64,000 nt of DNA from Anaerotignum neopropionicum. GTDB lineage: Bacteria; Bacillota; Clostridia; Lachnospirales; Anaerotignaceae. Positions 55,533 to 64,000 of this stretch are shown here, piece by piece. Position numbers and translations under genes: made by a program. The notes beneath the pieces are model-generated. The model worked only from the letters and a program-made list of their open reading frames with translations, ran no database searches and was not told the origin of the DNA. The stretch is from positions 1-64,000 of the forward strand of contig NZ_LRVM01000011.1 of the NCBI RefSeq assembly GCF_001571775.1, in the 5' to 3' direction. Within the stretch, counting starts at the first letter, position 1. The number at the start of each line of letters is the position of its first letter.

Positions 55533-55571
55533 TTGACCTTAATAACTTGACCTTAATAACTTGACCTTAAA
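55530..55571 (+). repeat. 14-bp tandem repeat, three units, before ribE
   Basis: AACTTGACCTTAAT occurs three times in a row at exact 14-bp period, starting at the end of the palindrome and ending 10 bp before the ribE ribosome binding site region. Confidence 0.85.
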
Positions 55572-55600
55572 AACTTATTTTTTAAAAAAGGAGGTGCCCT

Positions 55601-56242
55601 ATGTTTACAGGATTGATTGAAGAAATCGGCGTTATCGATAAAATAACTTCACAAAATAGCGGTGGTCAGCTTGTAATTAACGCCAAAATAATACAGGAAG
55701 GCGCAATGCTTGGGGATAGCATTGCGGTAAACGGCGTTTGCCTCACCGTAACCAATTTAACCAAAACCACCTTTACCGCAGATGTCATGCCCGAAACCTT
55801 AAAACGCAGTAATCTGGGAAGCCTGAAAAAAGGTGCCCCGGTTCATTTGGAACGGGCAATGGCAGCAAACGGCCGCTTTGGCGGACATATGGTAAGCGGA
55901 CATATTGACGGGACAGGCATTATCTCCGCAAAAAAACAAGAAGGCAATGCCATTCGTCTTTTTATCCAAGCCGACGCTGTTCTTTTGCGCCAAATCATCG
56001 AAAAAGGCTCCATTGCCATTGACGGCGTTAGCTTGACCGTCATTTCTGTGGATCAAGAGCAATTTTCTGTGGGAATTATTCCCCATACAGGCACACAGAC
56101 AACTCTATTAGATAAAAAAACAGGTGATAAAGTGAATCTGGAAACAGATATTATCGCTAAGTATATACAACGCTTTTTGGAAAACAATAATGAAAAACAA
56201 AAACCATTAACCTTGGAATTTTTAAGAGAAAACGGATTTTAG
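55601..56242 (+). CDS. ribE: Riboflavin synthase, alpha chain
   Basis: The 213-residue enzyme dismutates two lumazine molecules to riboflavin. It begins [15 protein letters not shown] and has two barrels of the same fold, with [11 protein letters not shown] (first) and [11 protein letters not shown] (second), each with the [10 protein letters not shown]-type substrate segments ([12 protein letters not shown]). AAAGGAGGTG precedes the ATG. It is the second gene of the rib operon. Confidence 0.97.
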   Translation: MFTGLIEEIGVIDKITSQNSGGQLVINAKIIQEGAMLGDSIAVNGVCLTVTNLTKTTFTADVMPETLKRSNLGSLKKGAPVHLERAMAANGRFGGHMVSGHIDGTGIISAKKQEGNAIRLFIQADAVLLRQIIEKGSIAIDGVSLTVISVDQEQFSVGIIPHTGTQTTLLDKKTGDKVNLETDIIAKYIQRFLENNNEKQKPLTLEFLRENGF

Positions 56243-56253
56243 GAGGAGAAAAA

Positions 56254-57459
56254 ATGAACGCTTATCACACCATCGAAGAAGCCTTAGAAGAATTAAAGCA
56301 AGGAAAAATCATCCTTGTTACCGATGACCCAGACCGGGAAAATGAGGGGGATTTCATCTGCGCTGCGGAATTTGCAACACAGGAAAACGTGAACTTTATG
56401 GCAAAATACGGAAAAGGCTTAATCTGTATGCCTATGAGTGAGGAACTGGGACACAAATTAGGCTTACCCCAAATGGTTTCGGAAAATACGGATAACCACT
56501 CCACCGCCTTTACCGTGTCCATCGACCATGTGGATACTACAACAGGTATTTCTGCGGCTGAACGCTCCGTCACAGCCTTAAAATGCGTGGATGAGGACGC
56601 AAACCCCGCGGATTTTCGCAGGCCTGGGCATATGTTTCCCCTCATTGCCAGAAATGGCGGTGTTTTAAAAAGAGAAGGCCATACCGAGGCCACCGTGGAT
56701 TTAATGCGCCTTGCCGGCTTAAAGGAATGTGGCCTTTGCTGCGAAATCATGGCAGAGGATGGCACAATGATGAGAACACCCCAGCTTTGGAAGCTTGCTG
56801 AGGAACATAATTTAAAATTCATTACCATTCACGATTTACAAAACTACTGCCGCCGCCATGAAAAACATGTACATTGCGAGGCCGTTGCCAGCCTGCCTAC
56901 GCCCTACGGTGAGTTTAAAATTTATGGCTATGTAAACGACATTACAGGAGAACATCACGTTGCATTGGTAAAAGGCGAAATCGGCAATGGGAAGGACCTC
57001 CTATGCCGTGTTCACTCCGAATGCTTGACGGGTGATGTATTCGGCTCTTGCCGTTGCGACTGCGGACAGCAGCTTGCCGCTGCCATGCGCCAAATTGAAA
57101 AGGAAGGCAGAGGAATTCTTTTATATATGCGTCAAGAAGGCAGAGGCATTGGCTTAATCAACAAGTTAAAGGCATATGCTTTACAAGAACAGGGACAGGA
57201 CACCGTAGAAGCGAACATTTCCCTTGGCTTTGCAGCGGATTTAAGGGAATACTGGATTGGCGCACAGATTTTACAGGATTTAGGCGCAAAGGAATTACAT
57301 CTTCTCACCAACAATCCTGACAAGGTTTACGGTTTAGACAGTTTTGGCGTGCAAATCACAAAGCGTGTATCCATTGAAATTGCACCCCAAGAGTTTGATT
57401 TGGAATATTTACGCACTAAGCAAGAGAAAATGGGGCATATTTTTTCCAGCACACTCTAA
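56254..57459 (+). CDS. ribBA: Bifunctional DHBP synthase / GTP cyclohydrolase II
   Basis: The 401-residue protein supplies both entry substrates. The N-terminal half (residues 1-200) has [17 protein letters not shown] and [23 protein letters not shown]-type sequence (shown RPGHMFPL) for 3,4-dihydroxy-2-butanone 4-phosphate synthase. The C-terminal half has the zinc site [18 protein letters not shown] and [11 protein letters not shown] for GTP cyclohydrolase II. Only 11 bp separate it from ribE. It is complete at both ends. Confidence 0.98.
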   Translation: MNAYHTIEEALEELKQGKIILVTDDPDRENEGDFICAAEFATQENVNFMAKYGKGLICMPMSEELGHKLGLPQMVSENTDNHSTAFTVSIDHVDTTTGISAAERSVTALKCVDEDANPADFRRPGHMFPLIARNGGVLKREGHTEATVDLMRLAGLKECGLCCEIMAEDGTMMRTPQLWKLAEEHNLKFITIHDLQNYCRRHEKHVHCEAVASLPTPYGEFKIYGYVNDITGEHHVALVKGEIGNGKDLLCRVHSECLTGDVFGSCRCDCGQQLAAAMRQIEKEGRGILLYMRQEGRGIGLINKLKAYALQEQGQDTVEANISLGFAADLREYWIGAQILQDLGAKELHLLTNNPDKVYGLDSFGVQITKRVSIEIAPQEFDLEYLRTKQEKMGHIFSSTL

Positions 57460-57487
57460 AAATAAAAGTCCTCGTTACGCTGTCCCG

Positions 57488-57712
57488 ACAGACTGAAGAC
57501 AAAGTCAAAATCTTGAGGGCATTGCCCTCAAACACCCACAAGGGTTTCACCCTTGACCCATCTTAACCCACATAAAATGCGGGTTGTATAAAAGTTTTTG
57601 GTCTTGCTTTTTTCAAAAAGCAAGCAGGTTTGGGTCATCACTTTTGCTTCGCAAAAGCCAGCTTCGCTGTCTGCCCTATCTTGGGCAGTGAATGGGCAGT
57701 GCCCAAGGTTTT
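57488..57712 (-). repeat. Complete dispersed modular repeat between ribBA and ribH
   Basis: The copy starts ACTGAAGACAAAGTC, then GAGGGCATTGCCCTC, AACCCACAT/ATGCGGGTT (one mismatch), TCTTGCTTTTTTCAAAAAGCAAG-like block (shown in part), the 60-bp unit (second stem CAGC/GCTG, third CTTTTGC-TTC-GCAAAAG) and ends CCCAAGGTTTTTC. It is the closest match to the copy at 19240-19476. It splits the riboflavin operon. Confidence 0.85.
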
Positions 57713-57772
57713 TCAATCATTTGAGATTTAACATTGACTAAATTATTTATATACTATTAGGAGGAATTTAAC

Positions 57773-58249
57773 ATGAAACTGGTTCAAGGAAATTTAATTG
57801 CAACAAATTTAAAGGTAGGAATTGTGGCTTCTCGTTTTAACGATTTTATCGTTAGCAAGCTGGTGGATGGTGCGGAGGACGCTCTCCTGCGTCATGGTGT
57901 TGAATCACACAATATTTCTTTGGTGCGTGTTCCCGGGGCATTTGAAATTCCCACTGCGGCAAAGCTTTTGGTACAGAGGGGCGGATTTGATGCAATTATT
58001 TGCCTTGGTGCTGTCATCCGTGGTGCAACCACCCATTATGACTATGTTTGCAGCGAGGTTTCCAAGGGAATTGCCCATCTTTCCATGGAAACCGATATTC
58101 CTGTGCTTTTTGGCGTCGTTACAACAGAAAATATCGAACAGGCCATTGAACGTGCAGGAACAAAAGCCGGCAACAAAGGCTATGATACCGCCTTGGCAGC
58201 CATTGAAATGGTCAACCTTTCCGCTGAAATTAAAGGGATTAATAAATAA
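57773..58249 (+). CDS. ribH: 6,7-Dimethyl-8-ribityllumazine synthase
   Basis: The 158-residue enzyme makes the lumazine substrate of riboflavin synthase and assembles into a capsid-like shell in many bacteria. The sequence shows [51 protein letters not shown] and [17 protein letters not shown]. Length is normal. AGGAGGAATTTAAC precedes the ATG. It completes the pathway in the operon, behind the modular repeat. Confidence 0.98.
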   Translation: MKLVQGNLIATNLKVGIVASRFNDFIVSKLVDGAEDALLRHGVESHNISLVRVPGAFEIPTAAKLLVQRGGFDAIICLGAVIRGATTHYDYVCSEVSKGIAHLSMETDIPVLFGVVTTENIEQAIERAGTKAGNKGYDTALAAIEMVNLSAEIKGINK

Positions 58250-58524
58250 TTTTGCTTGTAGCAGAATATCTGTAATATGGTATAAAAGAAAAGGAGAAGC
58301 CTTTACGGTTTCACTGCGTAATACCTTTTTATAAAAATACGGTGTATTCCTTTTATTGATTTCCTGCAAAACAAAATAACGGGCAGTATATTGGATGCCT
58401 TCAGCTTCCCACCAACTGCCCAATACTTAAATCTTTTTTAATTCTTGCAAAATATTGTGCCGAATCCTTTTTTCGTATTATAATATACATAATATGGCAA
58501 GTTGTCCTGAGAAGGAGGGGTGGT
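58250..58524. other. Gap between ribH and the YtvI-like gene
   Basis: An imperfect stem GGGCAGT/ACTGCCC (58381-58422) encloses about 25 nt and could be a terminator for the rib operon, though it lacks a strong T-run. No frame with a ribosome binding site was found. Confidence 0.4.
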
Positions 58525-59574
58525 ATGCAGGAGTTTTATATTAAAAATAAGCAGGCAATACTAAATTTTTTAATTCTTTGCGGGGGAATTCTAGCGTGTT
58601 TTTTATTTTTCCGCTACCTGTTTCCCATTTTTTTGCCTTTTGTTTTTGGCTGGTTGTTAAGCCGTATGTTTATCCCCCTGGCGGATCAATTGGAAAAGCA
58701 TCATATTCCACGCTGGGCAGGCGCTCTATCAGGAATTCTTCTTCTGATTTCCATCCTTGGATTTTTAGGATATTTTGCGGGTGCTCAGCTTTATGCACAG
58801 CTTCAAAATCTGCTCAATGACCTCCCCTTTTATTTGGATAAAATAGAGGAAGGTCTGACCTTATTCTGGGCAAAGGTGGATATACTTCTCATTGGCTTAC
58901 CCGAAGGTGTGACAAGCGTTACCGCCAATTTGCAAGAGGAGCTATTTAATATTTTGCTCTCCTTGGTGCAAAGCAGCGGCTCAGTTTCCGCCATTACAGC
59001 CATACCGAAGCTGGTACTTGCATTTTTTATCACCCTTTTTTCCGCATACTTCCTAACGAAGGATCAAGAAAGCATTCACTTGGCATACAAAACCCATGTG
59101 GAGCCATTATTCGGTGCTTCCTTACAAGCGACAAAAAAGGATTTGGCGGCTTCCCTTTGGGGCTATGTAAAAACCCAACTGATACTGATGGTTTTTATAT
59201 TTCTCATCTGTGTCATCGGACTGTATATTTTGCATTCCCCTTATGCTTTATTAATTAGCGTTTGTATTGCCGTCATTGACGCAGTTCCCTTTTTTGGAAG
59301 CGGCTTTATTCTCTGGCCAGGGGCGGTTTTGCAGTTTATTTTGGGAAATACCACTTTGGGCATTGGATATCTGGTGATCTATGGAATTATTCAAGTTGTA
59401 CGCCAACTTATGCAGCCAAAAATTCTCGGTGCGCAAATTGGGATGCACCCACTGCTCACTTTATTTTCCATGTATTTTGGATATAGATGTATTGGGTTTT
59501 GGGGATTAATTCTTGGCCCCGTAATTGCTGTTATGCTGCGGACAACTCTCCGCTTTCGACAAGAAAAAAAATAA
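58525..59574 (+). CDS. AI-2E family transporter, YtvI-like sporulation membrane protein
   Basis: The 349-residue protein has about eight membrane segments and the family features FLPFVFGWLLSRMFIPLADQLE (residues 37-58), ITLFSAYFLTKD, IDAVPFFGSGFILWPGA and PLLTLFSMYFGYR with GLILGP near the end. Relatives of YtvI are spore-associated but their cargo is unknown; other family members were linked to autoinducer or solute export. AAGGAGGGG precedes the ATG. It is a single gene with a terminator. Confidence 0.88.
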   Translation: MQEFYIKNKQAILNFLILCGGILACFLFFRYLFPIFLPFVFGWLLSRMFIPLADQLEKHHIPRWAGALSGILLLISILGFLGYFAGAQLYAQLQNLLNDLPFYLDKIEEGLTLFWAKVDILLIGLPEGVTSVTANLQEELFNILLSLVQSSGSVSAITAIPKLVLAFFITLFSAYFLTKDQESIHLAYKTHVEPLFGASLQATKKDLAASLWGYVKTQLILMVFIFLICVIGLYILHSPYALLISVCIAVIDAVPFFGSGFILWPGAVLQFILGNTTLGIGYLVIYGIIQVVRQLMQPKILGAQIGMHPLLTLFSMYFGYRCIGFWGLILGPVIAVMLRTTLRFRQEKK

Positions 59575-59598
59575 AAGCTTAGGTAGCATAAAAATGGC

Positions 59599-59625
59599 CT
59601 GCGAAAATTTCGCAGACCTTTTTTA
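59599..59625 (+). terminator. Terminator of the YtvI-like gene
   Basis: CTGCGAAA-A-TTTCGCAG stem (59599-59615) followed by ACCTTTTTT. Confidence 0.85.
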
Positions 59626-60252
59626 AAAAATAATCTCTCTTATAGCCACTAAAATAGTCAAATGCAGCGGATAAAAAACATAGAAAAAGTATTTCGGTAA
59701 ATAAACTGTTTTTTTCCACACCCTTCCCGCCAAAGGAAAGGCGCAAAGAGAAAAGCTTTGCAGCCACACGTTTGTGAAAAATCCGTAAAGCAGTTGCAAG
59801 AACACCTGTCCATAAAAAGAAATGTTTCTGGCACAATCATAAAATCCAAAAACAAAAATGGTAGCCACGCCGTACCAGCTATAGCTGGTTTTAATCCAGT
59901 AAGAAAGAATCAGCAAAACACCTGCAAAAAATCTCTCCCTTCCCCCTTTTCTCCAAAGCCATAACACCAAAGCCCCAAGTGCCAGCGTAAATAACGGGTT
60001 TAGGTTGGTATGTTCAAACGCCATAAAATAAATGGGCTGTGAGAGAACTGCCGCGAAAAGGATACGGAATATATACTTTTTAAAATTAGCGGTATAGGTA
60101 ACCCCTTGGGCAATTCCAAAGGCAAAAAGGGGGAAAGACAGCCGCCCAATCAATCGAAAAGCAGTTTGCTGGGGAAAAAATATCGCTCCAATATGATCGA
60201 CAACCATAAGAATCGCCGCCAAGGCTGCCGTCATCTGATTGCGCCGCTCCAT
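59623..60252 (-). CDS. TraX family membrane protein
   Basis: The 209-residue protein has six to seven membrane segments and the TraX signs ALAAILMVVDHIGAIFFP at the start, LIGRLSFPLFAFGIAQG and the C-terminal FYVFYPLHLTILVAIR. TraX acetylates pilin in conjugative plasmids, but most chromosomal relatives have unknown substrates. Its ATG shares a base with the cysK stop (TAATG), so the genes are coupled. The gene ends just beyond the convergent terminator. Confidence 0.9.
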   Translation of the reverse strand: MERRNQMTAALAAILMVVDHIGAIFFPQQTAFRLIGRLSFPLFAFGIAQGVTYTANFKKYIFRILFAAVLSQPIYFMAFEHTNLNPLFTLALGALVLWLWRKGGRERFFAGVLLILSYWIKTSYSWYGVATIFVFGFYDCARNISFYGQVFLQLLYGFFTNVWLQSFSLCAFPLAGRVWKKTVYLPKYFFYVFYPLHLTILVAIREIIF

Positions 60253-61181
60253 TAAATTTCAGCAAACATTGCTGTGGAAAGGTAACGTTCACCCGTATCG
60301 GGTAAAAATACAACAATGTTTTTCCCTGCATTTCCCCTTCGTTCCGCCAGTTTCTTTGCGGCAAAAAGAGCGGCCCCCGAAGAAATGCCTACCAAAAGCC
60401 CTTCTGTTTTCGCTATATCCCGCCCAGCTTCAAAAGCCTCTTCATTTTCAACGGCAATTATCTCATCATAGATTTCCGTATCTAATATGGAAGGAACAAA
60501 GTTTGCACCGATGCCCTGAATGCCATGAGACCCTGCCACGCCCTTTGACAGCAGAGCAGATGCTGCCGGCTCAACGGCTACCACTTGAATTAGAGGATTT
60601 TTTTCCTTTAAATATTTTCCCACACCGGAAATTGTGCCGCCTGTGCCAATTCCCGCAACAAAAATATCCACCTTACCCTCCATATCCTGAAAAATTTCAG
60701 GGCCTGTGGTTTCGTAATGGGCCTTTGTATTTGCAGGGTTATCAAACTGCCCCGGAATGAAAGAATTTGGGATTTCTTTCTGCAAGGCCTCCGCTTTTTC
60801 AATGGCTCCTGCCATTCCCTTTGCTCCCGGCGTAAGCACCAGCTCCGCTCCATAGGCCTTCATCAGCATGCGTCGCTCCATACTCATAGAATCGGGCATG
60901 ACGATGATTGCACGGTATCCTTTTGCCGCAGCCATTACCGCTAGGCCAATTCCAGTATTACCACTGGTCGGCTCAATAATCGTTGCCCCTTCTCTTAAAA
61001 TACCCCTTTGCTCCGCATCTTCAACCATTGCCTTGGCTACCCTGTCTTTTGCGCTGCCCCCTGGGTTCATAAATTCAACCTTGGCCAACAGCTTTCCTTG
61101 AAGGCCATGCTTTTTTTCATACTGTGTCAACTCCAATAACGGCGTTTTCCCAATTAACTGATCAATGCTTTGGTAAACCAT
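60252..61181 (-). CDS. cysK: Cysteine synthase (O-acetylserine sulfhydrylase)
   Basis: The 309-residue PLP enzyme makes cysteine from O-acetylserine and sulfide. The PLP lysine is in PGGSAKDRVAKAM (near residue 45), with PTSGNTGIGLAVMAAAKGY (substrate loop), GIGTGGTISGVGKYL for the phosphate cup and VGISSGAAL near the end. Length is typical of CysK. It leads an operon with the TraX-family gene. No T-box or S-box was seen upstream. Confidence 0.97.
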   Translation of the reverse strand: MVYQSIDQLIGKTPLLELTQYEKKHGLQGKLLAKVEFMNPGGSAKDRVAKAMVEDAEQRGILREGATIIEPTSGNTGIGLAVMAAAKGYRAIIVMPDSMSMERRMLMKAYGAELVLTPGAKGMAGAIEKAEALQKEIPNSFIPGQFDNPANTKAHYETTGPEIFQDMEGKVDIFVAGIGTGGTISGVGKYLKEKNPLIQVVAVEPAASALLSKGVAGSHGIQGIGANFVPSILDTEIYDEIIAVENEEAFEAGRDIAKTEGLLVGISSGAALFAAKKLAERRGNAGKNIVVFLPDTGERYLSTAMFAEI

Positions 61182-61489
61182 ACTTTATGTCATCCTTTCT
61201 ATTCGTACTAAAGTCAGTTAATTTTAATAGTACCACTGTTGCTTTTTCCCTTCAAGCAATATCTCTATTGTTATTCCTTCTATTTTATGCTACTATGAAA
61301 ATTGAATTTGCAAATATTTTCTTAGGTGTTGTCAATCATTGTATTATAGCTTATTTTCTTGAACTGGGCTCACAAATAGACAAAATACTTTTTAAAGTAT
61401 AGCGTTTTTATTTGTGATACTTTTTTTGCAAAAAAACTATAATATAATATTCAACACGCTAATTTCATTAAGAAAGGATATGACCATTT
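61182..61489. other. Divergent region between cysK and map
   Basis: About 300 bp hold the divergent promoters. Two overlapping TATAAT sequences at 61438-61448 could be the map -10, but no -35 at good spacing was found. No gene is seen. Confidence 0.4.
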
Positions 61490-62359
61490 ATGAAGCTTGG
61501 TCGTAACGACCCCTGCTGGTGCAACAGCGGAAAAAAATATAAGCAGTGCCATGCTGAAATGGACGATAAAATTGCACAGTATAAGGCAAACGGAGCCACG
61601 GTTCCTTCCCACAAAATTATTAAAACTCCGGCACAAATTGAAGGCATCAGAAAAGCCGGTGTGTTAAACACTGAAATACTGGACATGGTGGGAGAAAAAA
61701 TTTGTGCGGGTATGTCTACCGATGGGATTAATACCTTGGTGCATGAATACACCATAGCCCATGGCGGTACGCCTGCCCCCCTAGGCTATTGCGGCTTCCC
61801 AAAAAGCGTATGTGTCTCTGTCAACAATGTTATATGCCATGGCATACCATCTGACAATGAAGTTTTAAAAGACGGCGATATTGTAAATGTTGACGTTACA
61901 ACCATTTTAGATAGCTATTATGCAGATGCATCCCGTATGTTTTGTATCGGAGAAGTTAGCCCGGAAGCAAAAAAGCTGGTTCAAGTTACAAAAGAATCCG
62001 TTGATTTGGGGTTAAAAGAAGTAAAACCATGGGGTTTTCTCGGGGATATCGGCTATGTTGTAAGTCAGTATATTTATGCCAACGGCTACACCGTACTGCG
62101 GGATATTGGTGGTCATGGTGTAGGAAATGATTTCCACGAGGATCCTTATGTCTGCCATATTGGTGAGCGTGGAACAGGTATGCTTTTGGTTCCCGGCATG
62201 GTCTTTACCATTGAGCCCATGGTAAACGCAGGAGAAGAGGCATTTTTTCAGGATGAGGAAAACGGTTGGACGATTTATACTAAGGATGGCTCCCTATCCG
62301 CTCAGTGGGAATATACTGTTCTTGTAACTGAGGATGGAGCAGAGGTCATTACCCATTAA
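61490..62359 (+). CDS. map: Methionine aminopeptidase with N-terminal SEC-C motif
   Basis: The 289-residue enzyme removes the starter methionine from new proteins. It begins with a SEC-C zinc motif (residues 4-21, Cys 9, 11, 20 and His 21), which helps bind partner proteins or the ribosome. The catalytic part, from about residue 45, carries VNVDVTTILDSYYADASR (metal Asp), GGHGVGNDFHEDPYV (metal His) and FTIEPMVNAGE (metal Glu). AGAAAGGATATG-like spacing precedes the start. It is followed by an MFS gene 18 bp away. Confidence 0.96.
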   Translation: MKLGRNDPCWCNSGKKYKQCHAEMDDKIAQYKANGATVPSHKIIKTPAQIEGIRKAGVLNTEILDMVGEKICAGMSTDGINTLVHEYTIAHGGTPAPLGYCGFPKSVCVSVNNVICHGIPSDNEVLKDGDIVNVDVTTILDSYYADASRMFCIGEVSPEAKKLVQVTKESVDLGLKEVKPWGFLGDIGYVVSQYIYANGYTVLRDIGGHGVGNDFHEDPYVCHIGERGTGMLLVPGMVFTIEPMVNAGEEAFFQDEENGWTIYTKDGSLSAQWEYTVLVTEDGAEVITH

Positions 62360-62377
62360 AAATATGAGGTTCATAAA

Positions 62378-63559
62378 ATGAAGAAGGATAATTTCGTCTA
62401 TTTCTACGGCGCTTTGCAGGGATTATACTGGATGAGCTACGGCAGTTCTGTAACCTTTACCGCCGTATTTCTTTTAGACCATGGTTTTTCCAATGGCAGT
62501 ATTGGAACGCTAATTGCCATCTCCGGCTTTCTGTCTGTTCTTCTGCAACCAGTCATTGCTTGTGCTGCAGATAAAGGGACACATTTTACGGTGAAACGTG
62601 TTTTTATGCTTTTGTGCATGGCGCAAATCATTCCTTATGTGCTTTTGTCAATATTTCCGTTGCCTAAGATTGTGATTGCGCTCTTATACAGCCTGCTTAT
62701 TCTTTTACAGCTCTCTATACAGCCAATCATAAGCGCACTGGGCATACAACTGATGCAAAATGAAGTGCCCTTAAACTTTGGCGTTGCAAGAGGGATTGGT
62801 TCCTTTGCATACTCGGTTCTGACGTTCTTTTTAGGTACACTGACTGTTGTTTTTTCCACCAAATGCCTACCCATGACTTCTTGCGGATTGGTCATAATTA
62901 TCCTGTTTTTCTTGCATCAGCTTCCCGATATGGGCAGTCATCAAGCTGTAGATATACCCCATGGGGGAACCATTGCAGTTTTAAAAAGCAGTCCTCGCTT
63001 TGCCCTGCTTGTCGTGGGAATTGCCTGCATTTTTGTATCCCATAGCTCAATCAATAACTATATGATACATATTCTAAACCGCATTGGAGAAGGAAATGAA
63101 GCATTGGGGCGGATGATGGCTTATACAGCTATTTTAGAGGTACCTGCTATGCTTTTTTGCACAAGGATTATCCGCAAATGGGATTGTGCAAAATTATTGC
63201 GTTTTACGGCAATTTTCTTTGTTCTTAAGGGGATTGGCGTAACCTTTGCCTCAAATTTAACCATGCTGTACCTAGCATTAAGCTTTCAAGCCATATCCTT
63301 TGCCCCATTTACCGCCGCAATCGTCTATTACGTTAGCGGTGCCTTGGGAAAGCAGGATCAAGTCAAAGGGCAAGCCCTTGTTACCATCGGCATTACTGTA
63401 GGAAATATCTTGGGCAGTCTTGCCGGAGGATATATTTTACAGTATTTTAATGTAGCCATGATGCTATGGCTTACCACCGCTTCTTGTATCCTTGGTATGG
63501 TGTTCTTCCTTGTTGGCGTGCAAAATACAACAAACAAAAGCATTCCCTATGAAGCATAA
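62378..63559 (+). CDS. MFS transporter (LacY/nucleoside-like group)
   Basis: The 393-residue protein has about 12 membrane segments and starts FVYFYGALQGLYWMSYGSS, with the ACAADKGTHFTVKRVF loop (about residues 62-77) where MFS transporters have a conserved motif between helices 2 and 3. It belongs to the MFS_1-like group; substrate unknown. Only 18 bp separate it from map, so the two are co-transcribed. It ends at a strong terminator. Confidence 0.88.
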   Translation: MKKDNFVYFYGALQGLYWMSYGSSVTFTAVFLLDHGFSNGSIGTLIAISGFLSVLLQPVIACAADKGTHFTVKRVFMLLCMAQIIPYVLLSIFPLPKIVIALLYSLLILLQLSIQPIISALGIQLMQNEVPLNFGVARGIGSFAYSVLTFFLGTLTVVFSTKCLPMTSCGLVIIILFFLHQLPDMGSHQAVDIPHGGTIAVLKSSPRFALLVVGIACIFVSHSSINNYMIHILNRIGEGNEALGRMMAYTAILEVPAMLFCTRIIRKWDCAKLLRFTAIFFVLKGIGVTFASNLTMLYLALSFQAISFAPFTAAIVYYVSGALGKQDQVKGQALVTIGITVGNILGSLAGGYILQYFNVAMMLWLTTASCILGMVFFLVGVQNTTNKSIPYEA

Positions 63560-63560
63560 A

Positions 63561-63602
63561 AAGACCCTGTTTTGAGATAACCCCAAAACAGGGTCTTTTG
63601 TG
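63561..63602 (+). terminator. Terminator after the MFS gene
   Basis: AAGACCCTGTTTTG/CAAAACAGGGTCTT, a 14-bp stem (63561-63597), followed by TTG. It closes the map-MFS unit. Confidence 0.9.
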
Positions 63603-63705
63603 TCCAAGCGTGAAAGGTGAAAAATTTCGATTTTTTTGTTACGGAGATAAATACCATTTTTTTCTTTTGATTTATGGAAGCTTAAGGCGATTTTCCCCTA
63701 GAAGC

Positions 63706-64000
63706 TTATTCAAACAAGCTTTGCTCTTGCATTAACTTCCGTTTTATTCTGTATACCCGAAAAAATCCATAGACCAAAAATAGTCCCAAGCTCAAGCTAA
63801 CTATGCCGCAGATAAAATTAAACTCTGAACTTAGCGTAAAAAATATGAAAATATTATTCAGTCCAATGCAAATATTCATTATGCACAGAATCCCAATTAA
63901 ATTTAATATTTTGTTCATCTGCTTAATTCTGGAAGAATTATCTGAATACAAGTTAAATTCGCCTTCATCCGTCTTTTTTCTAAAATATATCCACCGCATA
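63706..64000 (-). CDS. DUF2812-type membrane protein, partial
   Basis: The gene runs off the window edge. The visible 97 residues read RWIYFRKKTDEGEFNLYSD, matching the end of a DUF2812 domain, then two membrane segments (about residues 30-50 and 56-80) and a basic tail. DUF2812 proteins are often encoded next to PadR-type regulators, which would be in the adjacent, unseen sequence. Function is unknown. Confidence 0.75.
   Translation of the reverse strand, partial: MRWIYFRKKTDEGEFNLYSDNSSRIKQMNKILNLIGILCIMNICIGLNNIFIFFTLSSEFNFICGIVSLSLGLFLVYGFFRVYRIKRKLMQEQSLFE

Noticed and set aside
57905-58423. 172-codon antisense frame over ribH
   Set aside because: Antisense shadow of ribH with no ribosome binding site; ribH is complete and conserved.
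61182-61489. T-box or other amino acid riboswitch upstream of cysK
   Set aside because: No T-box core sequence or specifier-like stem was found in the leader.

Overview
The window reads as a chromosomal segment of a low-GC, spore-forming, anaerobic member of the Clostridia (Firmicutes). The signs are strong AGGAGG ribosome binding sites, SAM-I and FMN riboswitches, SpoIIE and a YtvI-like protein, an EFR1-type ferredoxin/flavodoxin, a NimA-like flavoprotein, an ECF vitamin transporter subunit and an S-layer (SLH) protein. A Lachnospirales-like organism is my guess; the sequence does not name a species.

Layout. 0.5-5.5 kb, minus: a UspA-like protein, pyrG, two lipoproteins (one a cyclophilin) and murG. 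5.6-7.4 kb, plus: a ferritin-like protein, a HIT hydrolase and a YhhN-like membrane protein, which collides tail to tail with an acyl-ACP thioesterase followed by cardiolipin synthase (7.3-9.6 kb, minus). 10.7-20.8 kb, mostly minus: tspO, adenosine deaminase, a DUF1846 protein, recD2-comF, metK under a SAM-I riboswitch, and an overlapping pair of DNA repair genes. 21-22 kb: a DtxR-type regulator and a chimeric relic of feoA and an EAL-domain gene. 22-30 kb: a polysaccharide deacetylase, EFR1 protein, small alarmone-hydrolase-like HD protein, uracil permease, Nim-like protein, and a CopA copper ATPase carrying a CopZ-like tail. 30.6-43 kb, minus: dusB, two tandem coaX genes, a pantothenate-type ECF subunit, a small unknown gene, birA, a thioesterase, ftsH, hpt, tilS and spoIIE. 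43-53 kb, minus: a large SLH repeat protein, an M20 amidohydrolase, an MBL hydrolase, pgi, a LysM-G5 membrane protein, a GntR regulator and ispE. 53.7-58.2 kb, plus: ribD-ribE-ribBA-ribH behind an FMN riboswitch. The end holds ytvI, cysK-traX, map, an MFS transporter and a DUF2812 fragment.

The gene content is mostly housekeeping. The unusual material is between the genes. (1) A modular dispersed repeat of about 150-300 bp occurs nine times. Its core is a 60-bp unit with three hairpins whose stems differ between copies but stay paired; in two places the unit is arrayed in tandem. Two copies interrupt the riboflavin operon. (2) Two diverged copies of an independent element of about 130 bp flank pyrG and usp. 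They fold into a nested stem with compensatory changes and end in a terminator-like hairpin; this is a candidate structured RNA. (3) Two copies of a 168-bp element with terminal inverted repeats lie upstream of the GntR terminator. (4) Four copies of a 23-bp palindrome are present, two of them in the recD2 leader.

Regulatory links: feoA' and copA carry the same palindrome at nearly the same distance from the -10 box, pointing to one metal-responsive repressor, possibly the DtxR-type protein encoded 0.25 kb upstream of feoA'. Pantothenate uptake (ECF subunit) is followed directly by two coaX copies, one with altered phosphate-binding motifs.
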